Part shown: positions 43,781-54,465 of the stretch, in pieces | Layout of the letters: each line of letters opens with the position of its first letter | How positions within the stretch are numbered: the stretch's first letter is position 1 | Origin: Ligula intestinalis | Lineage: Eukaryota > Platyhelminthes > Cestoda > Diphyllobothriidea > Diphyllobothriidae | Assembly (NCBI GenBank): GCA_036362985.1 | Contig: JAYGXS010000004.1 | Span: 3,071,710 to 3,135,709, forward strand | Reading direction: 5' to 3' | DNA: 64,000 nt | The notes under the pieces: generated by a model | The model's input: the letters and a program-made list of their open reading frames with translations, nothing else | What the model was told of the DNA's origin: nothing | Databases searched by the model: none | Made by a program: the position numbers and the translations under genes

Positions 43781-44009
43781 TTTGTGAACATGGTTGGGTT
43801 ATATTCTAGAAAACCTCAATCCTTTGTCTTATATCAGGTCAAATCTCGTGTTGACATTGGTAGTGAGAGAGGAATATTAAGTTGTCGGACGCGTAAAAGT
43901 TGAGCCAAGGGCCCTCGCATTCAAGAGGTGTGCATTGTGTTGTCTGAAAGTTGGCCATCACATATGTACCATAGGGAGTCTGCAGAGACCTTATTCCGTG
44001 CCCAACACT

Positions 44010-44380
44010 CAAACTGTCGCGGCTGGTAGCAAGTGCGCATGCATTACCCTGCCTATCCCGGGCTGGTCAGTTACCTTTAACGCTGTTGTTTCTTATCTCT
44101 GACGATGGACTCCTGTAGGAGTTCAAAATTTCAGACTAATAAAACGGTGACGAATGCTATGCTCACACCCTTCGGAGAGCGGCCCCCTCACGGGTGGTTA
44201 TCCACTCGTCCGACTGCCGATTTCTACCAGGCTATTATCCACTGCCACTGTACAGAATGCACTATTGCTCCCATCTGGTACCTCACTTCTCTTTCTCCCA
44301 TAGGAAGCTGGGCCTGAAGATCGCAGCCGTAAAGGTTTTACTTACTAACTAAAGTCACTGCGATAAGTCAGTCGACTAGC
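44010..44380 (+). mobile_element. Solo LTR-like relic, family A, forward copy
   Basis: Contains CACTGTACAGAATGCACTAT, TCTCCCATAGGAAGCTGGGC and CTGAAGATCGCAGCCGTAAA, the forward 3' half of the family. Confidence 0.5.
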
Positions 44381-44849
44381 CCCATATCGACCTGACTGTA
44401 CTCTAAACGCGATTGACAGGTCAAGTCATTTGGAATGCTGTGAGGTGACTTTGTCAAGGAAGTACTCGCCATGACTATGCTTGGCCTTATGGCTGTGGTT
44501 ACCCGAAGACGTGCGGTAGGCGCATTAGTCACAATCTACGGCGAGTTCAAACCGCAAACTCTATTTACTAGCCTGGGAATTTGAACACACAGCTCACACC
44601 TCAAGTGGTAAACTCCAGCAGAGTCATGTCCATTAAATTGAAACACATAGCCCTGTTAACGGATTTCTGCCGGGAAGTTGGCGGTTATCGAACTATCAGT
44701 ATAGCCAGATATAGCTTCATAAAGTGTTAAAACTAACTTTCCTGGATCAACTGGGTTCCCCTCTCTCTCTCTCTTTCACGCGTTTTCCTTTAAGATGCAA
44801 GTGAGTGCCCAGCCCTGTCATCTTTCTAGCGTAACCAACCAGCTTTTCT

Positions 44850-45190
44850 AAGGGCCTACGTTAACGAGCCGTAACAGTAGTTGAGGCAGTGGTTATAGGC
44901 ATAGCGAATCCAGTGCTCTGCTGTCAGAAAACTAAAATACAGATGCTCTCGTTTCTCAGACCGGCGCCGACCTCAGTTAATGAGCAAACGTCGCTCTCAT
45001 CTGCAGAGTACACTTGTTTATTCCGTGAACTTGAAAATTGTGTTTCCTACCCATACTCGACTTACGAACTTTGCTCAGAGCCCACCCCTATTCCCTCCGC
45101 CCCCACTCCCAGTGGTTTCAACCTGCAGGCCTCGCCAGGCAGGTGGTGTGAGAACGATGAGTGTCAACCATAAAATATTTATCGACTCTA
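44850..45190 (+). mobile_element. Penelope-like element 3' tail relic
   Basis: Encodes VVIGIANPVLCCQKTKIQML and SFLRPAPTSVNEQTSLSS, the PLE C-terminal tail, followed by the pyrimidine-rich 3' segment and CGCCAGGCAGGTGGTGTGAG, matching the reverse of 13120-13160. Confidence 0.65.
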
Positions 45191-47230
45191 TCTAAATGTC
45201 ATAGTTTCATTATCCATGTAGTTGTACAGGGCCGATGGTGAATTACAGAAACAAAAATTTACCGACTTTACTTTTGCTGGCGTTATTATTTCCCGACTAG
45301 TAGGCAGAAGAATGCGAAGAGCCGGTTCTGACAGAGGCAGAGGCTTCCTTTAGCTTGTCCCCAACAGCACATTTGTAAGGTTCTGGCCCTTCTGGAACAT
45401 TTCTAGCCTATAGCGTGCGACTGGGGTTCTGACCTGTACACTGATTCCTGGGTCTCAACGCTGCGGCCCTCGGAGAAGTTTAAAGAATATTTGCAGCACA
45501 CGCGTGAGAGATCGTCACATGTGCTCGAGGTGCGGCTGGTCTGCACGCATGACTCAGCTAGCGTCCGCTTCTCGCCGTAAGCCCTGAGTGCATCGCCGCC
45601 CCCGTAAGAAGCACTTGAAGTTCAGCTTATTTCACAGTTCATTTTTTTTTACTTGGCAGGCAGATTAACTATAGGAAACACGATTGAAAATGTAACTTCA
45701 TATTATCGATGCATATTACACTTTAAAAGTCACAACAGATGTTGTCGATTTTATTTTCAGTGTTTTTTTATTTCATTTGATTGATTGATTTATTTATTTA
45801 TTTTGTATTTTATTTTTATTTTTTATTTTAAGAGCTGCTCACGCAGTCCTGGAAGCATGCGGAGCGGTAAACTGGCGGCGGCAGTCCCTTTTGTGTGTGC
45901 GTGTGTACCTGTGTACATCGCGGGGCTGTTGCTGTTGCCGGTCCCACCAGTATGTGTGTGTGTGTGCTCGTGTATGCGAGCATTGCCACTGTTGTGTGTG
46001 TGTCCGTGTTTGGTTAATTTTGTTAAGTTCAACTCAGTTTGGTTCGTTTACTTAGTATATAGTAGTTACTTAAGAATATTAACCTAACTAAACTTAAAAG
46101 ATAAAATGAAATAAACTTAAAATTGCTTGAATAAACTAAAAATAAACTAAACTAAAGTGGAAGACCAACTTTATTGTTAAAACAATTGCAAGTGACACAT
46201 AGTTGGATTGATAAAAAAAGAATCGGGGCAATAATTTGAGAAGAAAGAGCTCATAAGACTGAAGTAATTTAACCGTTGACATTTTAAATAGCTTCATCGG
46301 CTCATCATTATTAAACCACTAAATCCACAACACCGAACGCAGTCAGTTATACAGTAAGTTTTACTTGCGTGATTTGAGGTTATTAATCAAGTAGGGTAAA
46401 AAGACGTCCTTACGCAGCGTGACATCCGGATAACTTATATCCCGTGCTGCGGTAAAGATCTCAAGATAAGATCTAAAATGTGGATAAAGCTTTTTAAGTT
46501 GCATCCCTGGGCCTGGGTAGGCAAGTTGGACCTAAGTGCTTGCTATCCGGTGCTCCTATCCACAAAAAAGCAAACTGCGGGCTGATTCGAAAACATTTAA
46601 TGCGTAGAAGTTCGGTACGGAATGGACTCAAAAACATGACGAGTCCGAAGGAAAAAATAATTGTTGAAACTTATCACAGGGTCAGAATTGATAAAAAAGC
46701 GAGGTAATTTAGTAAGATAACAAAAGAACGATTTAATTATTTCCGATTTTATATGCGAAATTGTAAGAAGCAATCAGCGTATAGTCGAGAATTGATCAGG
46801 TCATTGGGAAGCCCACCAAACGAGGGGATATATTCTGCGCGAAAGGATAGGAATAGTGTCCGCTAAGCGAAGTTTTTGGTCTAAAATTCTAGGTCATTGC
46901 AGTTTGCATTTTTTTCTCTTTCGATATGTGATTACCTTTAAACATGGGGAAGATTTGCTTCCTAATGAGATTGGCTTATGATTTTCAAACGCCAATTAAT
47001 TGCCACATTTACATTTAAAACATTTTCAGGCAGACAAAAATGTTTAAATTCTTCTGATCCACGTAAAAAGGGCAGGGGAGAAGATAAGGGATTTAAATGC
47101 GTAAAAGAGTATAGTCTACTTTGTGAGCTTTAGAACAACGCTTGCCAACGACCATGTGGGGGTCAACTGAAGGGATCATTAATTAAAGTTTTTTTTCTGT
47201 AAAAATCTGGGACCTTAATATTGATAGTAA
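45191..47230. other. AT-rich gene-free stretch
   Basis: Includes a TTTATTTA/TTTTATTT run (45785-45830), GT-rich simple sequence (45890-46005) and AAACTAAA-type simple repeats (46080-46160). The 100-codon frame across the GT-rich part is an artefact of simple repeats. No gene is recognised. Confidence 0.4.
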
Positions 47231-47234
47231 TGTC

Positions 47235-47375
47235 AGTGAAGTAAAGGGAGACTAAATTGGCCATTTTTGGCTTATTAGTCACCATCAGCCAGTCATTACC
47301 GGGTCCAAGTGCTGCACCACCAAACGCCCTTACAATTGAGCCTCAGACTCGTCCTTATGCTGGTTTAGATCACGA
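47235..47375 (-). mobile_element. SINE, reverse, diverged
   Basis: Body blocks GGCCATTTTTGGCTTATTAG and TCACCATCAGCCAGTCATTA with a damaged head (GAGCCTCAGACTCGTCC). A fragment in the opposite orientation is at 47648-47690. Confidence 0.45.
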
Positions 47376-48559
47376 GCTATTGACATCAGTTGATGGACCT
47401 CCACCGACCGCTAACGGAAATTAGTTGTTCCATTCCGCCTTTGCTTTGGGGCTCAACAAGGGACATAAATATTATTATAAGCACCTAAGATTTCCAACTA
47501 AAGCACTGGCTAACGCAGTTAAGCTTTGGACGATTTATGTTCTCGTGATCCCGTGATAAAGCGTTAGACTAATTAGCACTCAATCTCCAAAGGATCCTTT
47601 TTCACCCCACTGACTGAGAAAACCAGAGATTGGGAAAGTGTGCCTGACGATGGCCAGTGAGCCAGAAATGGTCATCATAGGCTACCTGTATCTTTATCTC
47701 TTGCTTCTTATCGGAGTTAGAACGAAAACATTTCGGAAGATAGGTCATCTATCTCGCTAGACTTAATTTAAACCAGATCCTCTGAAATTTAATTCTAGCC
47801 TTTACAGCATTTCGTGAAGGTAGCCATCTACGGCCTAACTCTAATGCCCGTGGCTATAGTACAAGCGGAATCAGTCTCCAATAATGTCATCCCATATTAG
47901 CATGAGTCTGTGGTATGTGTGCATTTACCACCATGCTCGGAATCGTTAAAGCCTTGAATCCTACGCACAAAACCATACCTCATTATAAATCCGTTTTAGT
48001 GTTGGCATTAGCCGTCACCAAGGAAAGATTTTAAATTTACGTTTGCTCAAATGCATTCCTTTTTTGAAAGAAAAGCAGACGTCAGCTTAAAAAAGCAGTC
48101 CAACTAAACACATGTGAGGAAAATACCGTTCTTCCTGCTACTATTTATGCGTATGTCTCTGGTGAAGGATCCACGATGAGCTTCAAAACGCCAGGCAAAT
48201 AGAACTCTTGTCCCAGTGATCAAATCTTTTTCTTCTTTTTCCTCTTCTTAACCGTTGTTATTATCATTTCAGGGGTTAATAACAAAGTCTAAACATGTAC
48301 ACAAAAAGTTAGGTAACAGTCATATGAGCAGGGATCTATTGGAAAGGGCTGGGCAGATATAATTTCTGTCCATACATAGCGAGGTAGTAGTGCGTTTGAG
48401 TTAATTAACTAAGTCTCTCAGATTCAAAACTTAGGTGCTCCATGCCTGAGGCTGGGCCTGGCTGGCGAACGAAGACAAAAAAATACAGAAACGACAATTT
48501 TGGTCCGTCTTTGTCTTTTTTGGTACTATTTAATATAGGTATATAACAAGAAAGTCACT

Positions 48560-48715
48560 ATCATCGAAGACGAGGGAGACGGGGATGCCTATTTGCGGCC
48601 TAGCGGACCTCAGTAGCCAGCCATAGCTGACCCCAGGTGTAGTAGCATCAGAGGTCCGAACACGCGACCTGCTGGTTAGAAGTCCAACCATTGAGCTGTC
48701 GGTTGTGATCTATTC
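48560..48715 (-). mobile_element. SINE, reverse
   Basis: Contains AGTAGCCAGCCATAGCTGAC, a box-B-like GGTCCGAACACGCGACCTGC and GAAGTCCAACCATTGAGCTG (reversed head). It lies just before the Ty3 relic. Confidence 0.5.
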
Positions 48716-48764
48716 TATGAAAGTAAAAACAAATGTAAACATTTCTCTCAGCCTTGCCAGCAGC

Positions 48765-49454
48765 TGTGGTGGTCCCTGAATATTTGTGACCTTTAACATT
48801 GTCACACCCATTTCCCTTGATTCTCCTAGTGCTGAACTCGTCTTCGGTGGCCCTGTCCGCCTCCCTGGTGAGATGAGTTCACCATCCCCACAAGGTGCGG
48901 TCGAGGAGCCTGAGAACCTCCTGCATCGCCTCCGGCAATTCCTGTGGACACTGTCTCCGGTTCCGCCCAGGCCTCCTGTCTCCGAGTCTTACCTTCAAAG
49001 AGACTTGGCGACTTGCTCTCATGTCTTTGTACGATGTGATGGAGTCCGCAGACCGCTTGAACCCCCCCTACGACAGCCCATTTCAGGTTGTCTCTCGGGG
49101 TGAGAAGAGCATCCGTATCCTTCGCGGAATTCGAGAGGAGGTCGTGAGTGTGGACCGCCTCAAACCTGCTGTCGCAGACGTTCTACTGGACGAGCCCTTT
49201 GGTTCGACCTCCCCTGTTCCCCGAACCTCTATTCCTCCTTCACGTTTGTTCCCTATTCCAACGCCATCGACGGTTTTTCCTCCCTCATCAACCTCCAAAA
49301 TTCCGCCCACACCTCACTCTTGCCCTGTACCTCCAGCATATATTACTCGTAGTGGACGACACGTTCACTTCCCCGATCGTCTAATCAGGGGACGAGCATT
49401 TTACTTCGGCGTCTTAACATTCCTTATGCCACCTTCTGTCTAGCCGGGGGGTAC
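48765..49454 (+). mobile_element. Ty3-type LTR retrotransposon: LTR start fused to integrase C-terminus
   Basis: 48765-48826 is the first 62 bp of the LTR (TGTGGTGGTCCCTGAATATT). It joins directly to the end of pol: SAELVFGGPVRLPGE, LLHRLRQFLWTLSPVPPRPP, TCSHVFVRCDGVRRPLEPP, then after a 1-bp slip in a C run (about 49062) PYDSPFQVVSRGEKSIRILR, VVSVDRLKPAV and a Pro-rich tail with SGRHVHFPDR, stop at 49441-49443. This is the integrase C-terminal and GPF/Y-like region of Ty3/gypsy elements. Everything from the 5' LTR interior through protease, RT, RNase H and the integrase core has been deleted. A purine tract (CCGGGGGGTA) precedes the 3' LTR. Confidence 0.8.
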
Positions 49455-49640
49455 TGTGGCGGTCCCTGAATATTTGTGACCTTTAACATTCTCGCACCCA
49501 TTTTCCTTGATTGTCCCTGCACTTAAAATGCACTAACAACACCGCTGGAATTTTATCCCCAAGGATACCGTTATTCAGGTTGTACCTATTTTCCTTAATA
49601 TCTTACATATCGTCACCCTTGTCTTATTCTGCCTTCTCGT
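49455..49640 (+). mobile_element. 3' LTR of the Ty3-type element (start; end not located)
   Basis: Begins TGTGGCGGTCCCTGAATATT directly after the purine tract, nearly identical to 48765-48826 over 60 bp and related to the relic at 19247-19400. The 3' limit is not clear; the LTR may extend past 49640. Confidence 0.65.
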
Positions 49641-51325
49641 ACTGTTGATTTTGGTCTTGGTTATTGTTTGAGGATTAGCGATCGCTCCACTCCGATAGTG
49701 CGTTAGTTTCCTAACCACACAGCGTATAGTTTATATACATAAAGTAGTCACTGCCCTCTTCAGAACCTGAGGTGCTAACCCAACTCTTATTAAGGCCCGT
49801 GTGAATGCTTTCGGGGGTTTCGTGGAGAAGATCGTGATTTCCAGCTGCACTAAGTTCATTGATTAATCTGACATTGGATAGCAGTAAAACCCTTCGTTGG
49901 GCATAACGAACGCTGCAGGTTCGCCGATAATCACTGAAAAGGCGTGGTTCACGTCCAAGGCCATCAAGAAAACAGAAAATGGATGACTTGTAGAAAGCAT
50001 GCGTACTTGCCGCAATGGTCTGTAGGCAACCTGCGTTCGTCGGCGTGATCGTGAACTTCTTAACTGAGCTTGATTCCGATAAACCCCTTCACAACCATTG
50101 AAACAGTTAGTTAAGGCTTTTATTCTTTAGAGTCAACTGCGTACTGGTTTCTGACATCTGCGATCACTGCACATACTGAATGCAAACACTGGCCTGGCTT
50201 GCAGATAGGGATTTTTCGCACATTTTTAACTTTACTTAGTCCCACATCCTCTGTTTACTAGTCAGAACAAAATCTGAAAAAGTACATATGTACATTTGCC
50301 ACCATATTCTCGACTATCTTTTATCTAGAATTTTCCAACTGCTGTTGGTGCACCCGTCTCCAGGTGATAGCTGTTGTGAGTACGCTGTCCTTTCGTGGGG
50401 GAGAGGAGCTAACTGACGGCTGGCGACCCTAATTCAGTCATAATTGATCATTTCAGTTTCCTGCTTCGTCGATAACACTTCCTACTGCCGCTATTTTTCG
50501 CATTTCCCAGTATTGAGAGCAAGAGACGCATGTCATTTAAATGTTACAAAAAAGATCTATTCCCCTGTGGAGGTGGGTAGGAGAGCAGCGAACAACCCCT
50601 GTAGGATTTTTGTGCGCCGACTGTGGATCGGATATGCACTAAGATTTGGTGCGATGCAGTCCACCTGAAATCAGCATTTTTTTCGGATACATTTCACTCA
50701 ACCAGGCGTGGCAATCCCAACTGACCGTCCTTGCAGACCCACTGGTAACATGTGCGGGCCAGATGCCTGTGTGATACAGATCACATTTCTGCGAGACATT
50801 TGGCTGACATCTGGACCTATGCTAGCTATACTGACAAACGGTGCAAGTAACAAGCTGGTCAAGCCCCTCGACAAATCTTATTGCTAGACAGTTTAACCAG
50901 AGTGTTCTGCTAAAGCGTGGCAAGAATTGAAGCGACATGGGAACTGATGCCGTGCATTTCTTCGGCCTAATAATTCAATCAAAAGCAGAGCTACTAGGAT
51001 TTACAAGCAATAATGGCCATTTATAGTTGGTCCGCTACAGATGTTTCACCGTTGTTTTCGAAAAAAATAGGAGCTGAATTCTGCGTTCGAAAAACGTACT
51101 TTGGTATCCAGTTAAATTGCATCATAACACTAATTTTATTCATGATGCACGTTTTAGTATACAACATAGTCAAAATTCATTACAGAAGTTTATGAGTACT
51201 AGACGGTATCTTATTAATGCCACACAGAAATATACGATCAACCCTACACACAAAGTATACGGCTTGTAGACTAAACACCTTTGCAGGAATACAGCAGCCG
51301 ATTGATGTCAACACTCTTGGGGAAT
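49641..51325. other. Gene-free stretch
   Basis: No repeat match, domain or splice-supported frame was recognised. Short frames at 50444-50668 and 51013-51195 show nothing. Confidence 0.4.
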
Positions 51326-51330
51326 AAGGC

Positions 51331-51813
51331 TGTAGTGGCTCGTTGCCTGCTCGTTGTCTGGCTTTCCTCTCGTGATCTCAATCTCTCTGGACCTCAAGGT
51401 CGTTGCGGCTGCTGCGAGACAGAGGCCACCCACGATGTCCATCAACGGTGTCGAGCCATACCCTATCCACCCACACACTGTCCACCCGCACGGTGTCCAA
51501 CCAATCACAGGCCGACCTTGCCATTGAACGCGCTCTGTCTCTGTGTCTTTTGGCCTGATGCCCGTGATTTTTGCGGTGAGATGACACTTGAGATTGTGCC
51601 TAGCAGCGGTGCGGTGGCGCCGATGCCGCCTCTCCAACTGGTCTCACGGTCGGACGCCCTGCAAGACCTATTGGCAACCTTTTCTCTATCCCTTCTGTAA
51701 AAAATACACTCTTTCATCTACTCTGCCTTCCCAGGACTTCTCCTATCTCCTAAGGAACCAGGACCTGAATGATTGTAGGTGTAAGGGTTAACCGTCTTAG
51801 CCTAAACCCCTAT
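51331..51813 (+). repeat. 5' LTR of the short LTR element
   Basis: TGTAGTGG...to about CCCCTAT; followed by the TGGTGACCCC primer-site-like motif. A CCTAAGGAACCAGGACCTGA block near its end identifies family A LTRs across the window. Confidence 0.7.
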
Positions 51814-52428
51814 AACTGGTGACCCCAATCGTGAGATGAACTGTCAATTCAACTTCTGATGTGGCTGACTTCAACGAAGCGATACGTAGATCCTCATCCA
51901 TTCACAGCCCGTTGACTTCTGGCTCTGGTTCCTTCCCCATCCCGCGGATCTGTTCCCGCTGCGAATGCCAATATCCAGACGTCCATTCCAAACTCTCATT
52001 CTACTTCTACTGCCAACGGTGCCCCTTCCTCCTGTCAGCGAACACTTACATGGCATACTGATTTGCCGTCGAAGTTCAACGCAGCCAACCGATCTCCCTC
52101 CCACGTAGTTAAGATGACCAATATCCTACAAGATGCCAATGCACGCGTAGTCGAGAACTTTCCTCCTACCGCAGACCCAGTCGCCCACGCGGACGCGAGA
52201 TGACCTTTCCTCCTCCCAAGAGGCACTGTCGGCACTACCCAGCCTCTCGCATGCCAGCCACAGCAGCTCATGCAAGCAACAACCGTCCCTTCCGCCCGGC
52301 CCTCGCAAGCCAACCACACGAACACCAGCTGTTCGAACCCTCCCGTTGGTACGTATCTCCCTCACTTAACTATTCTTCCTTCACTCGGATGCTTTCAGTT
52401 TCCTCGTTACGGTCTCCGGGGAAGTACT

Positions 52429-52883
52429 TGTAGTGGGTCGTTGCCTGCTCGTTGTCTGGCTTTCCGCTCGTGATCTCGATCTGTCTGGACCTCAAGGTCG
52501 TTGTGACTGCTGTGAGACACAGACAACCCACGATGTCCATCAACGGTGTCGAGCCATGCGCTATCCACCCACACACTGTCCACCCGCAGGGTGTGCAACC
52601 AATCACACGCCGACCTAGCCAATGGACCCGCTCTCTCTGTCTCCTGGCCTAACGGCTCTTAAACCTTACTTGAAATTGCGCCTCGCTCGTGGCGGTCGAG
52701 ACGACGCCGGCCTCACGGTCGGACGCCACGCAAGACCAATTGGCGACTTTCCCTTCCTCTGTGTAAACAATATAATGTTCCATCTACTCTCGCCTTTCCA
52801 CCATCTTCTCTCCAATCTCCTGAGCAACCAGGGCCTGAATGTTTGTAGGTGTTAGGGTTAAACGTCTTAGCTTTAACTATTAT
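52429..52883 (+). repeat. 3' LTR of the short LTR element
   Basis: TGTAGTGGGTCGTTGCC to ACTATTAT, preceded by CCGGGGAAGTACT, a possible purine tract, and followed by the AAGGC duplication. Confidence 0.7.
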
Positions 52884-53004
52884 AAGGCTACTTCTTAAAA
52901 ATCGAAACATTGCCTTTCTTTTGTGCATAAAATTTAAAGAAATGAGTACAATAAGCGATGTTTTAGGCATGTTTTCTATCATAAATACGAAGACAGAAGT
53001 ACAT

Positions 53005-53445
53005 TATTGACAAAAAAGACCGGAACGACCGTTTCTGGCTTATTAGTCTTCATCAGCCATCAAAGGTGTGTTGACTCCAGAGGCCCAAACCCGCGATCAT
53101 GTTAGACAGATGTTCTACACTCTATCAACTGCGCCAAGCGCTCGTTATCTTGCCGGTTTTTTTATCGGGAATATACAGTAGTAGATAGACATACACCGAT
53201 CAGTTACAGGAAGTACTCGTCCGCCCCTGGTGCCTTTGGGGCTCTCTTTCGTGGTCCACGCCGCAAAACGGAAAATAATATAGGCAGAAAGACCTCACTG
53301 ACAAAGGCAAGGGAGACTATGATGATCGTACCGAAACCCAAGTGTTATCCCACCCGAGGTTCGAACTCGCCACCCTGTTAGTTAGAAGTCCAACGTTCTA
53401 ACTACTGCATTACGGGCTCGTTGTTTTACTGGTTTCAATCGGTTA
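53005..53445 (-). mobile_element. Two SINEs in tandem, reverse
   Basis: Copies at 53005-53165 and 53290-53445, about 285 bp apart. The first has GACCGTTTCTGGCTTATTAG and CCAGAGGCCCAAACCCGCGA; the second has a well-kept reversed head (GAGGTTCGAACTCGCCACCC, GAAGTCCAACGTTCTAACTA) but a shortened body. The spacing equals that of the 40.5-41.2 kb array. Confidence 0.6.
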
Positions 53446-53489
53446 TACACAGTAGGTCACACATCTGATGAAAAATTGAGGATTAGGTG

Positions 53490-54040
53490 ATTTTAAACAA
53501 ACTTGAGGTCGTTTATTTAGTTCATTGGGTTGCTTTGAGGCGCAAAATACTGTTTACTAGAATTGAATTCCATTCAGATCAGTATACGTGGAGAAAATAT
53601 AGACAGAAACGGGCGAAATCCAACTTTTGTTGATTTCCAAGGAATTTCGTATGCTTTTAAGCGCTGCGGAGAAAAGATTGTCATTTGTGCGTGCTGAAGT
53701 TTAAAAATACATCAAAAAGAGCAGAAAATGTTAAATTATATTTGTTCACTACAGAGAAAAGTTTGTTTAGCGTCCATGAAATTGGGGTTAATGTACTAAC
53801 GAGATACAGCACTAGAGTCGAAAAATGTTGAAAAATCTAGTTATAAAATATTTGCTCCACAAATATGTTACGTTTTGTGACCTAAAGATAAGTAATAAAC
53901 TTAGAAGACGCAAAAATGTGTTTTCATGCACCGAAATTAGTAGGCCTATTTGACTTTAGATGAACTTCCTCGAAATCTCATATGTTTTCTAACTAACCTC
54001 GTAAAATAAGTCCATCCAAATGTTGTCAAAATATAGACAG
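53490..54040 (+). repeat. AT-rich dispersed repeat, second family
   Basis: TTGAGGCGCAAAATACTGTT and neighbouring blocks match 59580-60060 in reverse (AACAGCATTTTGCGCCTCAA). No coding region is recognised. Confidence 0.4.
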
Positions 54041-54052
54041 AAATCAATAAAT

Positions 54053-54465
54053 CAGTTTATGGCAAACAATTGTTTTCAGCAACTCTTCATCAGACCAAAC
54101 ATTTGCAAGGGAAATTAACGCTGTACATAACAATAAAAGTTTGAATAGGTAGAAAAATCAATAACTATCTAACACGGGCGCTGATTGGCCAACGCGCACG
54201 ATGTCAGTTTGCGCATGTAGGCCATGTCAGCGTGTTGGTTGAGGGATTGTCACTTGTTGATAGGGGCGAAATCCTATCGCCACCTGGTGTCGGTTTAGGC
54301 CATGGAAGTGACAGAGCTTGTGTCAGAGTCTGCTGACAACACAGCGCTGGATTTGCTAGCCTTATAGCTACTGCTTCAGCTGTTGCAAGCATCAGTTGGC
54401 GTAGGCTTTTGGAAAAATTAGATGGTGGTCTGTAGGCCAATTGTTTGCCATAAAGTGACTTCTAA
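54053..54465 (-). mobile_element. Penelope-like element 3' end with partial inverted terminus
   Basis: The minus strand encodes the PLE tail (EAVAIRLANPALCCQQTLTQ, ALSLPWPKPTPGGDRISPL), very close to the 11-kb copy. The terminal region with the hammerhead motif is at 54053-54100, and the other end (54436-54465) carries an inverted piece of the same terminus (CAATTGTTTGCCATAAAGTG). It is a short, relatively young deletion derivative. Confidence 0.75.
54058..54099 (-). ncRNA. Hammerhead ribozyme motif of a Penelope-like element, intact core
   Basis: The minus strand reads TTTGGT, CTGATGA, AGAGTTGCT, GAA, AACAATTGTT, T, GCCATA. The core is complete and stem I pairs at five of six positions. Together with the 11-kb motif it defines a conserved structure whose loops vary (C/T in the stem II loop) while core bases do not. 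Confidence 0.75.

Larger units (their letters stand above)
51331..52883 (+). mobile_element. Complete short LTR element (TRIM/LARD-like), 1553 bp
   Basis: Two direct LTRs (51331-51813, about 483 bp, and 52429-52883, about 455 bp) both start TGTAGTGG and share most of their length (TTGCCTGCTCGTTGTCTGGC, ATCAACGGTGTCGAGCCAT, CCACACACTGTCCACCCGCA). AAGGC flanks the element on each side (51326-51330 and 52884-52888), a 5-bp target duplication. TGGTGACCCC (51817-51826), just after the left LTR, is like a tRNA primer-binding site. The 615-bp interior has only broken frames, rich in Pro/Ser. It is non-autonomous and must have used another element's enzymes. The LTRs differ by several substitutions and small indels, so the insertion is not recent. 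Confidence 0.75.

Noticed and set aside
45785..46087. 100-codon frame with hydrophobic and Cys/Val-rich sequence
   Set aside because: Produced by TTTATTTA and GTGTGT simple repeats read as protein.
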